Shown: positions 34,172-42,646, numbered from the stretch's first letter. The stretch is DNA of 64,000 nucleotides from Flaviramulus multivorans (GCF_021728415.1 NZ_JAKKDV010000001.1:1007970-1071969), one strand, 5' to 3'. A program made the numbers and translations. The notes: a model not told the origin generated them from the sequence alone.

Positions 34172-34579
34172 ATGAAAAACGAAATTGTAATAGATAACAT
34201 TAAATTTTGGGTGGATCAAAATATAATCCATACAAGTATTAATGGTAAAATTGATAAAAAGTTTCTTGAAATTGAAGATATTTTTGTTGAAGTTATTTTG
34301 GCATTAACGGTTGGTAACTTCAAGCCATTATTAATTGATCTAACTACAATTAGTAAACTTAATGCTATTAATCTTTTTAAGATTTTGTCTCGTAGTTCAC
34401 AAATTAAAACGTTGGTGCTTTCAAAATCATTTTTGGTACAATCATACGATTTAAAATTACTACTTGACTTGTACAATTTTGGGAACGAAACGATAGTCCC
34501 AAATAAAATTTCCACTAAATATAGTCATGCAGTTAAATATTGTAATCAATCATATGAGCAATTTAATGCCTCTTACTAA
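34172..34579 (+). CDS. Small STAS-like protein (DUF7793-type), first gene of sigma-54 operon
   Basis: The 135-aa cytosolic protein begins MKNEIVIDNIKFWVDQNII and has the pattern NFKPLLIDLTTISKLNAIN, followed by helices and IVPNKISTKYSHAVKY. It is paralogous in layout to the next protein and resembles small Bacteroidota proteins that I would place with DUF7793 and STAS-like folds, often encoded near PAS kinases. The conserved idea is an alpha/beta domain with a LIDxxx strand. It may be a switch protein, but no partner is proven. It is the first gene after the sigma-54 promoter. Confidence 0.6.
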   Translation: MKNEIVIDNIKFWVDQNIIHTSINGKIDKKFLEIEDIFVEVILALTVGNFKPLLIDLTTISKLNAINLFKILSRSSQIKTLVLSKSFLVQSYDLKLLLDLYNFGNETIVPNKISTKYSHAVKYCNQSYEQFNASY

Positions 34580-34589
34580 GAAAAAGCAT

Positions 34590-35006
34590 ATGGAAGAAAT
34601 TATAATTTTTGAGAATGCTATGTTTTGGACAGATAGTTCAGAAACGCTTTACTGCAGGTTTAATAACGACGATTCAAATTCGAAATTAAATTATAGTAAG
34701 GCGAATTTATATATAAAGGCCATTACTAAATTATGCAATGGCAAGCCTATGCCATTTCTTATTGATGTTCAAAACACTAAAGGTACTTTCTCCATTTCAG
34801 CCGCAAAATTAATGGCCAATAACCCAGAACTTTTAAAACTTAGAATTTCTGAAGCATTTATTGCGAATACTATTGGCATACGAGTATTAATATCAACTTA
34901 TAAAAGAATATTTAACCCAATTACACCTTTTGGTGTTTTTAGCAATTTAGAATCTGCTAAGAAGTATAGCTTAGAAATGAAAAACATGTTTTATGGAAGC
35001 AATTAA
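34590..35006 (+). CDS. Second small STAS-like protein (DUF7793-type)
   Basis: From the ATG at 34590 the protein has 138 residues (MEEIIIFENAMFWTDSSETL). The middle KPMPFLIDVQNTKGTFSISA aligns with KPLLIDLTTISKLNAIN in the protein upstream, and both end with a FSNLESAKKY or STKYSHAVKY-like helix. An earlier start at 34527 would overlap the upstream gene by 53 bp and adds unlike residues, so I reject it. The end overlaps the histidine kinase start by 14 bp. Confidence 0.6.
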   Translation: MEEIIIFENAMFWTDSSETLYCRFNNDDSNSKLNYSKANLYIKAITKLCNGKPMPFLIDVQNTKGTFSISAAKLMANNPELLKLRISEAFIANTIGIRVLISTYKRIFNPITPFGVFSNLESAKKYSLEMKNMFYGSN

Positions 35007-36477
35007 ATATAACTTGTTAAATAGTCTCAATGAGGACTTAATAGATATTATTACAGATAATTCTATAATTTCTGTAACTGATGCCTTAGGTAGAATTGAG
35101 TATGCAAACCATAACTTTTGTGAAATTATGGAATGTGATGCAATCAGACTTATTGGCGAAACACATGAGTTGTTAAAGTCTCATCTTCATTCAGATAAAA
35201 TATATAAAAATTTGTGGCAAACGATTCGAATGGGTAAAAAGTGGCAAGGGATTTTAAACGACACCTCCTACACTGGTAAACCGTTCTGGTTGGATACTAC
35301 AATAATACCTGTAAAAAATAATGTGGAAAATACTATAAAGTATGTGGCATTATATAAAAATGTCACAAAATCTTATTTGCAAAACAACCAACTTAAAGAG
35401 AGTAACATTGCTCACTCAAAATATAGGTCAATTTACCAATCAATAAATGCGGGAATTATAGTTGTAACTGACGATAAAGGGAATGTTACAGAATGGAATA
35501 AAGGAGCCGAATCAGCTTTTGGATATTCAAAAGTAGAAATTCTTGGACATCCGCTTACCGTTTTAATGTCTAAAAAATTTAGAAAGAAGAATATTAAAGA
35601 ACTATTGAAGGGCATTAATAAAATTAAAAGGAATCAAAAAGCTGATACCATTGAAATGTATTGTTTACGAAAAGATGGTAAAGAATTTCCGGTTGAATTT
35701 GCTTTAAGTAGTTTAAGTGTAGATAACAATGATTTTTATTGTGCGATTATGCTAGATATAACCAAACGTAAAGGCTTAGAAGATAAATTGAAACAAAAAA
35801 CTAAAGATTTAGAGTTGTTTTTATATCGTTCTGCCCATGACCTAAAAGCACCTTTTTCATCGGCTGAAGGGTTAATTAATTTATTAAAAGATGAGGAGGT
35901 TAATGAAAGAGTAACGTCTTTAACCAAAATGTTAGATACAACTATAAAAAGTGGTAAGGTTTTGGTGGAAAATATTACGCAAGCATCCGTAATATCTACT
36001 AAAAAATATGTGCCAATTAAAATTGAATTTGATAAAATCATTGAAAATGTATTAAAGGTATTATCAGGCACAAAAGATTTTCAGTTATATAAAATTTCTA
36101 TAGATATTGAAAGTTATCACTGTTATAATTCAAACCCGGAATGGTTAAACTCCATATTTCAAAATTTAATTCAGAATGCAATCAAATATTCCAAAAAACC
36201 AACTAAAACCTTTACTCCGCGGATAGATATTTCAGTTAAGGCTTTACAAGACGAAGTTGTCATTAGTATTTGTGATAACGGACAAGGAATTAATAAAGTC
36301 TGCATTAAAAAAATATTCGATTTATACTATAGAGCAAATATAGAAGATACTCCAGGGAATGGGTTAGGTTTATATGTAGTTAAAAATATCGTTGAAGATT
36401 TAAATGGTAAAATTAGTGTTACCAGTGAAATAGATAAAGGAACTTGTTTTGAAATTGTTTTACCAAATCTGTTATAA
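34993..36477 (+). CDS. Cytosolic PAS-PAS histidine kinase
   Basis: The 494-aa kinase has no membrane helix. Two PAS domains (about residues 15-130 and 145-262; AGIIVVTDDKGNVTEWNKG, KDGKEFPVEFALSSL) precede HisKA with His282 (RSAHDLKAPFSSAEG). HATPase follows with NLIQNAIKYSKK, DNGQGI and GNGLGLYVV. The H-box lacks the usual SHELRTP but has AHDLKAP, as in bacteriophytochrome-like and other Bacteroidota kinases. It is co-transcribed with a receiver 18 bp downstream. Confidence 0.88.
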   Translation: MEAIKYNLLNSLNEDLIDIITDNSIISVTDALGRIEYANHNFCEIMECDAIRLIGETHELLKSHLHSDKIYKNLWQTIRMGKKWQGILNDTSYTGKPFWLDTTIIPVKNNVENTIKYVALYKNVTKSYLQNNQLKESNIAHSKYRSIYQSINAGIIVVTDDKGNVTEWNKGAESAFGYSKVEILGHPLTVLMSKKFRKKNIKELLKGINKIKRNQKADTIEMYCLRKDGKEFPVEFALSSLSVDNNDFYCAIMLDITKRKGLEDKLKQKTKDLELFLYRSAHDLKAPFSSAEGLINLLKDEEVNERVTSLTKMLDTTIKSGKVLVENITQASVISTKKYVPIKIEFDKIIENVLKVLSGTKDFQLYKISIDIESYHCYNSNPEWLNSIFQNLIQNAIKYSKKPTKTFTPRIDISVKALQDEVVISICDNGQGINKVCIKKIFDLYYRANIEDTPGNGLGLYVVKNIVEDLNGKISVTSEIDKGTCFEIVLPNLL

Positions 36478-36495
36478 ATTAATTATTACTTGGCT

Positions 36496-36957
36496 ATGAA
36501 AGTGAATATTATGCTTATTGATGATAATAAAATTGACTTATTCGTAAATCAGAGGATTATAGAAAAATTGGGAATTAAGTTTAATGTAACAACTTTTTCA
36601 AGCGGGATTTCCGCAATCAATGCGTTAAAAAGTATTGAGACTAAAAGCGATAGAAAACAAACTTTTATACCACATTATATATTTCTAGATATAAACATGC
36701 CAGAAATGAATGGGTTTCAATTTTTGAAGGAGTTTAATAAGCTAAATAATCGTGAGTGTAAACGTATTAAAATATATATGCTATCATCATCAACCAATCC
36801 TCAAGATATCGAAAAAGCTGAAAACGAAAAATCTTGTGCGGGGTTTATTGATAAACCATTAACTGTTAAAAAACTTAATAATATTCTAACCAACTATAAA
36901 CCCTATTTAAAAGAATATGATTTTATGGATAAGGATATTAATTTGGATGTATTATGA
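36496..36957 (+). CDS. CheY-like single receiver protein
   Basis: The 153-aa protein is one receiver: MLIDDNKIDLF, Asp65 in YIFLDINMPEMNGFQF, Ser/Thr in MLSSSTNP and Lys in FIDKPLTVKK. This Rcp1-like layout goes with HisKA kinases of the kind encoded just upstream. I start at ATG 36496, since the TTG two codons earlier has no leader. Its stop overlaps the next gene's start in ATGA. It has no DNA-binding output. Confidence 0.88.
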   Translation: MKVNIMLIDDNKIDLFVNQRIIEKLGIKFNVTTFSSGISAINALKSIETKSDRKQTFIPHYIFLDINMPEMNGFQFLKEFNKLNNRECKRIKIYMLSSSTNPQDIEKAENEKSCAGFIDKPLTVKKLNNILTNYKPYLKEYDFMDKDINLDVL

Positions 36958-37559
36958 TAAGATATAGATCCATGAGACGAAAGTATATAATAATGAAAGT
37001 TTTAGTTTTAGTTAACTTTTTATGTTGTTACTCCCAAGTAGTTAACAAAGGCGTTTTATATATTTCAGACTCTACTCAAGTGTATTTTGAAAATGAATAC
37101 ACGAATGCTAGTAGTGGTGTTTTTAACAATAAAGGAACACTCTATTTCAGTAATAATTACATAAATGATAGTACAATTAAGTCAACAATTGGAACAGTAT
37201 ATTTTAAGTGTTCTATAAACCCTTTAGTAAATTTTTCTGGGATTAATGATGCCTTACGCTTATTTAGTTTACCAACACCACAAAATAATAGAATTACATA
37301 TTTAGGACAGAAAAAGAGAGTATTTCAAATTGATGCAAAAATTTTACCTATGGACGGTTTAGATGATAATCGTCAAAGAATTGTTTTTATTAATAAAAAC
37401 AGTTCCGAATTAATAAAAACTAATAGTTTAGAAAATAGGGTTTTTTCTAAAGTGGAGTTGGCAACCAACGACTATTTTGAAATTTGGGAACAAAGATTGA
37501 CAAATGACAGTACACCTTCAATACAAGAATTCACATTAAATATTAATCTAAGCGATTAA
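36954..37559 (+). CDS. Secreted protein of unknown function, last gene of sigma-54 operon
   Basis: The 201-aa product has a signal peptide (KVLVLVNFLCCYSQ) that may begin at any of three in-frame ATG codons (36954, 36972, 36993). The mature part has NKGVLYISDSTQVYF and GVFNNKGTLYFSNNY, a pattern of short beta strands with Asn/Gly turns that recalls the N-terminal repeats of large flavobacterial surface proteins. No T9SS sorting domain is visible. The start at 36954 overlaps the receiver's stop (ATGA), so it is translationally coupled to signalling genes. Its role may be a surface output of the pathway. Confidence 0.6.
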   Translation: MIRYRSMRRKYIIMKVLVLVNFLCCYSQVVNKGVLYISDSTQVYFENEYTNASSGVFNNKGTLYFSNNYINDSTIKSTIGTVYFKCSINPLVNFSGINDALRLFSLPTPQNNRITYLGQKKRVFQIDAKILPMDGLDDNRQRIVFINKNSSELIKTNSLENRVFSKVELATNDYFEIWEQRLTNDSTPSIQEFTLNINLSD

Positions 37560-37596
37560 TAGCAAGGGGTTTTGGTGAGACGGACCCCGACTATAA

Positions 37597-37636
37597 GGCA
37601 TCCTGAAATTACGCAGTAATTAGGGATGCTTTTTTT
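37597..37636 (+). terminator. Terminator of the sigma-54 operon
   Basis: GCATCC and GGGATGC-like outer arms plus AATTAC/GTAATT inner arms form a long stem, followed by TTTTTTT. A GGGG...CCCC hairpin lies just before it (37565-37588). Confidence 0.75.
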
Positions 37637-37733
37637 ATTTAATAATATGTTAAGGTCTTACAATTAAGATGATTTTTAGTTGCAATTTTATATCTTTACG
37701 AATAACCTCACAAGGTTTAATTAATAATCATCT

Positions 37734-38414
37734 ATGAAGTCATTATATTTAATTATAGTTTTAGCATTTTTCAGTTTTATTGGGAATTCCCAAACTAAAA
37801 GTGATACAGGTAAGATTACCTTAACAGGAACCATAACGGATTTCAATAAAAAACCAATAAAAGGTGTTTACATTTATATCGATTCAATAAAAACGAACGC
37901 TCGTACCAATAAAGATGGATTTTATAAAGTAAAAACAAAAGGCAATATAAATATTATTACCGCATATTCAATTGATCATGGTATCTTAAGTGTAAGTTAC
38001 TCGGGAGAAAAAAGAGTGAGTTTTGTTTTTTCCGATGATAGCCAACCGTTGGATGAAGCTGATTTAATTGAATTAGGTTTTGGAAATCCTATTAAAAAAA
38101 GAAGTGGTAAAGTTGATTTTGAAGGTGTAAGAGGTCTTAATGGCTTCAATAATATCTACCAATTGATTGAAGGAACTGTAGCAGGTGTTACTGTTACAGG
38201 GCAAAGTATAAGTATAAGAGGCGCTGTTACATCAACAACTAATCAAGGAAACTCTACTGAGCCTATGTTTATTGTTAATGGTTTGCCTTTGTTAGACGTT
38301 TCAAGCATTGTGCCCTCCAATGTAAAGTCTATTGAGGTTATAAAAGGTCCTGAAGCTGCGTATTATGGATCAAGAGGTGTTTATGGAGTTATAAAAATAA
38401 CCTTGAGAGACTAA
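37734..38414 (+). CDS. Plug-only TonB-receptor-like secreted protein
   Basis: The 226-aa protein has a signal peptide (MKSLYLIIVLAFFSFIGNSQ), a CarboxypepD_reg-like domain (about 28-95; GTITDFNKKPIKGVYIYID) and then a SusC/RagA-type plug domain (about 125-226). The plug has SISIRGAV, PMFIVNGLPLL, SIEVIKGPEAAYYGSRG and GVIKITLRD at the very end. The outer-membrane beta barrel of about 700 residues is absent. The reading frame ends cleanly, so this is either a genuine stand-alone plug or an old truncation. LacI regulator gene follows. Confidence 0.8.
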   Translation: MKSLYLIIVLAFFSFIGNSQTKSDTGKITLTGTITDFNKKPIKGVYIYIDSIKTNARTNKDGFYKVKTKGNINIITAYSIDHGILSVSYSGEKRVSFVFSDDSQPLDEADLIELGFGNPIKKRSGKVDFEGVRGLNGFNNIYQLIEGTVAGVTVTGQSISIRGAVTSTTNQGNSTEPMFIVNGLPLLDVSSIVPSNVKSIEVIKGPEAAYYGSRGVYGVIKITLRD

Positions 38415-38554
38415 TAATTTTCTATTATTATTTAAATTAATCGTTCTCAATTTCCCTTTGTAAACTATAGGACATCTTTTTGTTTTAGGATTATTTATTT
38501 ACTCAACAACTAATTTTTGTAAATTGCATTTCCTAAAAAAGGGTTTATACAAGT

Positions 38555-39562
38555 ATGGTTACTTTAAAACAGCTAGCAAAAGAACTAAATGTCTCTATTT
38601 CAACGGTGTCAAAAGCGTTAAATAATAGCGAAGAAATAGGAGAAGATACTATTAAGCGAGTTAAGGAGTTAGCAGAATTGTATAATTATAAGCCTAATAA
38701 AGTTGCTTTAAGTTTAAAGCAAAACCAAACCAAAACCATTGGGGTAATAATTCCTAACATACTTAATAGGTTTTTAGCTAAAGTACTTTTTGGAATTGAA
38801 AGAGAAGCTAATAAACAAGGATATAACATTATTACATGTATATCAAATGAGTCTCTTGAGAAAGAAAAAGAAAGTTTACAATTGTTAGCTAATGGCAGTG
38901 TTGATGGTTTTATTTTATCGGTTGCAGAAGAATCTCAAATAAAGAATGAAGTTGACCATTTTAAAAAAACAATTAATAGTGGTTTGCCTATTGTAATGTT
39001 TGATAGGGTTGCACACGATGTTTTGTGTGATAAAGTAATAGTTGATGATTTTGACGCTACATATAATGCTACAAAAAGTTTAATTATAGAAAAGCGTAAA
39101 AAAATTGCTTTTATCAGCAATATAAATGATTTAAGTGTTGGTAAGCTTCGCGAGCGTGGATACAATAAAGCCATTTTAGAAAGTCATAGTTTAGAACCTC
39201 TGGTTTTAAAAATCTCTAGGAGTGACGATCACCCACAAGTAATAAAAGACTTTTATAAAAAGCATAAAAATATAGATGGCGTAATTGCTGCAGATACATC
39301 CTCTGGGATTATTGCCTTAAATACGGCAGTTAATTTAGGATTAAAAGTGCCAAAAGATATATCGGTTATAGGTTTTGCTAGTAAATCTGAGTCGGATCAC
39401 ACCTTACCAAAACTTACAACTATTAGGCAGCATGCTAAAGAAATGGGTGCTTATGCTGCAGAGTTACTCATTAGTCGCATAAATAAAACCAATCCTGATA
39501 AGGATGTTAAAACAAAAATTGTAAAAACAACATTGGTTAAAAACCAATCTACATTGGCTTAA
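38555..39562 (+). CDS. LacI-family transcriptional regulator
   Basis: The 335-aa protein has the LacI HTH (TLKQLAKELNVSISTVSKAL) and hinge (YNYKPNKVALSLK), then a periplasmic-binding-like ligand domain (TIGVIIPNILN, GFILSV, DGVIAADTSSGI). It ends in the usual dimerisation part. It probably responds to a sugar. No sugar transport or glycosidase gene lies next to it. The target genes may be the plug-like protein upstream or genes elsewhere. Confidence 0.87.
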   Translation: MVTLKQLAKELNVSISTVSKALNNSEEIGEDTIKRVKELAELYNYKPNKVALSLKQNQTKTIGVIIPNILNRFLAKVLFGIEREANKQGYNIITCISNESLEKEKESLQLLANGSVDGFILSVAEESQIKNEVDHFKKTINSGLPIVMFDRVAHDVLCDKVIVDDFDATYNATKSLIIEKRKKIAFISNINDLSVGKLRERGYNKAILESHSLEPLVLKISRSDDHPQVIKDFYKKHKNIDGVIAADTSSGIIALNTAVNLGLKVPKDISVIGFASKSESDHTLPKLTTIRQHAKEMGAYAAELLISRINKTNPDKDVKTKIVKTTLVKNQSTLA

Positions 39563-39876
39563 ATGCTAAATATTTTTACACTTAAACGGTAAAATATTTC
39601 ACTTTATCGAATATATTATAAAAATGAATGTTATTTAGCATACATTAGCATCGTTAATAGAGCGCCCAAATTTCCCTTAGTTCAATTAACAAAATTAATC
39701 CATTCAGACTTGTAAAAGTCATTTCCCTCAAAAAATAAAAATATTATCGTTCTGCATGTTAATGCATTCGATTTTAAATTAATTATCCATTTTTCCCTCA
39801 ACCGAGATTTTGTTGTCAAAGTCTTAGTTAAAAATTTATTAGAGAAAACTGTATAACCTTTAAAATCGAAAATAAT
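39563..39876. other. 314-bp intergenic region before the small lipoprotein
   Basis: No supported gene. The region is rich in TTTCCCT-type motifs: TTTCCCTTAG at about 39674, TTTCCCTCAA at about 39721 and TTTTTCCCTCAAC at about 39791. They are spaced 47 and 70 bp apart. Their role is unknown. Confidence 0.4.
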
Positions 39877-40020
39877 ATGAAAGCCCTAAAAATTACCTTA
39901 ATTTTAGCATTACTTTTTGCATCATTCACATCATGTACAAAACAAGATTTAAATGAAGATGATGTATTAGAATCTCCAGAGATTGAAGCACCCGTAACTG
40001 GTGGACAACATGGTGATTAA
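39877..40020 (+). CDS. 47-aa lipoprotein, possible signal or accessory peptide
   Basis: The small gene reads MKALKITLILALLFASFTSC, then a mature acidic tail of 27 residues beginning TKQDLNEDDVLE and ending TGGQHGD. The lipobox-like FTSC suggests acylation at Cys20. Short lipoproteins with this build occur in Flavobacteriaceae, and no function is known to me. A strong terminator follows at once, and a TPR sensor kinase gene starts 112 bp downstream, so a role in the same signalling system is possible but only inferred. Confidence 0.7.
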   Translation: MKALKITLILALLFASFTSCTKQDLNEDDVLESPEIEAPVTGGQHGD

Positions 40021-40040
40021 TAAAGTTTGAAAATAATACT

Positions 40041-40074
40041 AAAGCCCTTTATGTAATACATAAGGGGCTTTTTT
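40041..40074 (+). terminator. Strong terminator after the 47-aa lipoprotein
   Basis: AAAGCCCTTTATG and CATAAGGGGCTTT arms (one wobble) with a 5-base loop are followed by TTTTT. Confidence 0.88.
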
Positions 40075-40131
40075 AATATATAAAATGAAAAATTATAAAT
40101 ACATTTGGAAAAATAGAATAATCCATTAGTA

Positions 40132-41970
40132 TTGAAATATATTTTAATATCTCTTATTTGTATATTTTCATTTGGCATAGTATTTTCTCAAGAGGAAAAT
40201 GTTAAAGCTAAAGTAGATTCTATTAAGTTCAACATATTAAACTCAAAAGCAACCGATTCCTTGTTGCTAGCTAACTCTCATTATTATGTAGCAGAGTGGT
40301 ATAGAAAAGCGACCACGGAAACTGACAGTGCAAATTATCATTATTATAAAGCTGAAAAAGGATACAGACAAATTAACAACAAGTTTGGAATTGCTTCAAC
40401 GCTATATGGAATAGCAAGTATTCAAAGGGATGAAAAGGACTATACTGCTAGCGAAGTAAACTCTATCGAAGCTATTTCGCTTCTAGAACAGTTAGAACAG
40501 ACATATAGTGTTAAGGAACTAAAATCATTTTTGTATAATAATTTAGGAATCGTATTTAATGAATTAGAACAATATGATGAGTCTATCAAATACCATAAAG
40601 AAGCATTATCAATAAAAAGAAATTTAAAAGGAATTGATAAAATTAAAATTTATAATTCCTTAAACAATTTAGGGTATGTTTATAAGAACATTGGAGAATA
40701 TGAACTAGCACTGGAATACTTTAATGAAATTCTAAAGGATGAAAATTTTAATTCTGAAAACCCAGATTACTATGCATCAACATTAAACAATTATGCCCAT
40801 ACACTTTATTTATCCAACAATTTCGAACAACTTCCTGATTTATATTTAAAGGCTTTGGAAATAACAAACAGTATTAATCCAAATGGATATAATTCAATTA
40901 TAATAAATCAAAATTTAGCGCAATATTATAACAAATTAAATAATAAAGAACTAGCTAAAAAATATGGTTATAGAGCTAAAGAAATCTCCCAAAAGTACCA
41001 TAACGATGATTTATTGAAATCACTAAAACTATTATCAGAAATTGAAGAGGGAAATGAATCCGCAGAATTTTTAAAATCTTATATAAGTTTAAGTGATAGC
41101 TTACAGAAAGTAGAAAGGGCTACTCGAAACAAGTTTGCCAGAATCCGTTTCGAGACAGACAAAATAGAGCAGGAAAATATTCAAATTGCAAAGGAACGTA
41201 AATGGTTTTTAATAATTTCAGTGGTTGTTATTATAGCCTCTTTTTTACTATATGTGGTATTTTATCAAAGAAACAAAAACAAAGAATTACGATTTATTCA
41301 AAAGCAACAAGAAACCAATGAAGAGATTTATAACTTAATGCTATCACAAAATGAAAGCATTGAAGAAGCAAGAGCGCAAGAGAAACGAAGAATCTCAGAG
41401 GAATTGCATGATGGAGTTTTAGGTAGATTATTTGGTACGCGTTTGAGTTTAGATAGTCTAAATATGAATAATAGTGTAGAGGCTGTAAAAACAAGAAGTC
41501 AATATATTGACGAACTTAAGGCTATTGAGCAAGATATTCGTAAAGTATCTCATGATTTAAACACCGACTTTGTTGCTGGTTCAGGCTTTAGAGACATTAT
41601 AAAGTCGTTGGTAGAAACACAAACCTTAGCCTATAATTTAAGCTTTAATTTACAACATGATGATTCTATTAACTGGGACGATGTATCAAATAAAACAAAA
41701 ATTCACATCTACAGAATTATTCAAGAAGTACTTCATAATATTTATAAGCATGCCCAAGCTACAGAGGTTAAAATTAGTTTTAAATTAAAAAATAATGTAA
41801 TTTGCTTAACCTTGACCGATAACGGTTCTGGATTCGATGTAAATAAGGCTAAATCAGGTATTGGTTTGAAAAACATGAATTCGAGAATAAATGAAATTAG
41901 TGGCACTTTAACTATATCGTCTCAAAAAAGTATAGGCACAACAGTAGTAATTGAAGCACCAATATCTTAA
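40132..41970 (+). CDS. TPR-containing histidine kinase (NarX/HisKA_3 type)
   Basis: The 612-aa kinase has a signal peptide (ends FGIVFSQ), an extracytoplasmic TPR array (about residues 45-330, with ASTLYGIASI, YNNLGIVFNELEQYDES, NNLGYVYKNIGEYELAL), a TM helix (about 357-378) and a HisKA_3 domain with His426 (RRISEELHDGVLGRLFG). The HATPase has DNGSGFDV and GIGLKNMNSRI. The start is a TTG codon, with no in-frame ATG near it. TPRs in the periplasm suggest protein or peptide sensing. It forms a pair with the LuxR-type regulator downstream. Confidence 0.88.
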   Translation: MKYILISLICIFSFGIVFSQEENVKAKVDSIKFNILNSKATDSLLLANSHYYVAEWYRKATTETDSANYHYYKAEKGYRQINNKFGIASTLYGIASIQRDEKDYTASEVNSIEAISLLEQLEQTYSVKELKSFLYNNLGIVFNELEQYDESIKYHKEALSIKRNLKGIDKIKIYNSLNNLGYVYKNIGEYELALEYFNEILKDENFNSENPDYYASTLNNYAHTLYLSNNFEQLPDLYLKALEITNSINPNGYNSIIINQNLAQYYNKLNNKELAKKYGYRAKEISQKYHNDDLLKSLKLLSEIEEGNESAEFLKSYISLSDSLQKVERATRNKFARIRFETDKIEQENIQIAKERKWFLIISVVVIIASFLLYVVFYQRNKNKELRFIQKQQETNEEIYNLMLSQNESIEEARAQEKRRISEELHDGVLGRLFGTRLSLDSLNMNNSVEAVKTRSQYIDELKAIEQDIRKVSHDLNTDFVAGSGFRDIIKSLVETQTLAYNLSFNLQHDDSINWDDVSNKTKIHIYRIIQEVLHNIYKHAQATEVKISFKLKNNVICLTLTDNGSGFDVNKAKSGIGLKNMNSRINEISGTLTISSQKSIGTTVVIEAPIS

Positions 41971-41974
41971 AAGT

Positions 41975-42646
41975 ATGGTTGAAAAACTGAAAATATTAAT
42001 GATAGACGATCACCCTATGATTATTGAGGGGTATCAGAACACATTACTTTTCACAAAAAAAGACAATCAAGAATTAAAAATTGATATTGCCAATAATTGC
42101 GATGAAGCAATTAAGTTTATTGATAAAGCAGTACAGGAAAGCCCCTATGATGTTTTGTTTGTTGATATAAGCTTACCTCCGTCTTCAGATGGCGTAATGA
42201 GTTCTGGAGAGGATTTAGCTGAATACGCGCGGAAGGTTTTACCAAATGCTAAAATTATTATTTTAACCATGTTTAATGAGTCTTTTAGAATTCATAACAT
42301 TATTAAAACTATTGATCCAGAAGGATTCTTAATAAAAAGTGATTTAACATCTAGCGAACTTGCAAGCGCTTTTCAAGCAGTTTTAAATAATCCACCATTT
42401 TATAGCGGCACTGTTAATAGTCATATAAGAAAAGCAATTACTAGTGACATAGTTATAGATGAGAAAAACAGAAAAATTCTGCATTTACTATCCCAAGGTG
42501 TAAAAACTAAAAACCTTGCTTCTCATTTAGACATCTCATTAAGTGCTGTAGAAAAAAGAAAAAAATACCTTAGAGAAGTTTTTGAAGTGAATGATGGTCA
42601 GGATGAAACTTTACTTAATAAGGCCAAAGAAAAGGGGTTTGTGTAA
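41975..42646 (+). CDS. NarL/LuxR-family response regulator
   Basis: The regulator has 223 residues from ATG 41975. The receiver has MIDDHPMIIEGYQ and the phosphoacceptor Asp64 in VLFVDISLPPS. The C-terminal LuxR HTH has RKILHLLSQGVKTKNLASHL and LSAVEKRKKYL. The longer reading from 41951 overlaps the kinase stop and adds unlike residues. It starts 4 bp after the TPR kinase and is surely its partner. Confidence 0.9.
   Translation: MVEKLKILMIDDHPMIIEGYQNTLLFTKKDNQELKIDIANNCDEAIKFIDKAVQESPYDVLFVDISLPPSSDGVMSSGEDLAEYARKVLPNAKIIILTMFNESFRIHNIIKTIDPEGFLIKSDLTSSELASAFQAVLNNPPFYSGTVNSHIRKAITSDIVIDEKNRKILHLLSQGVKTKNLASHLDISLSAVEKRKKYLREVFEVNDGQDETLLNKAKEKGFV

Noticed and set aside
34527..34589. Earlier start for the second STAS-like gene
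   Set aside because: It would overlap the upstream gene by more than 50 bp and adds residues with no match to the paralogue.
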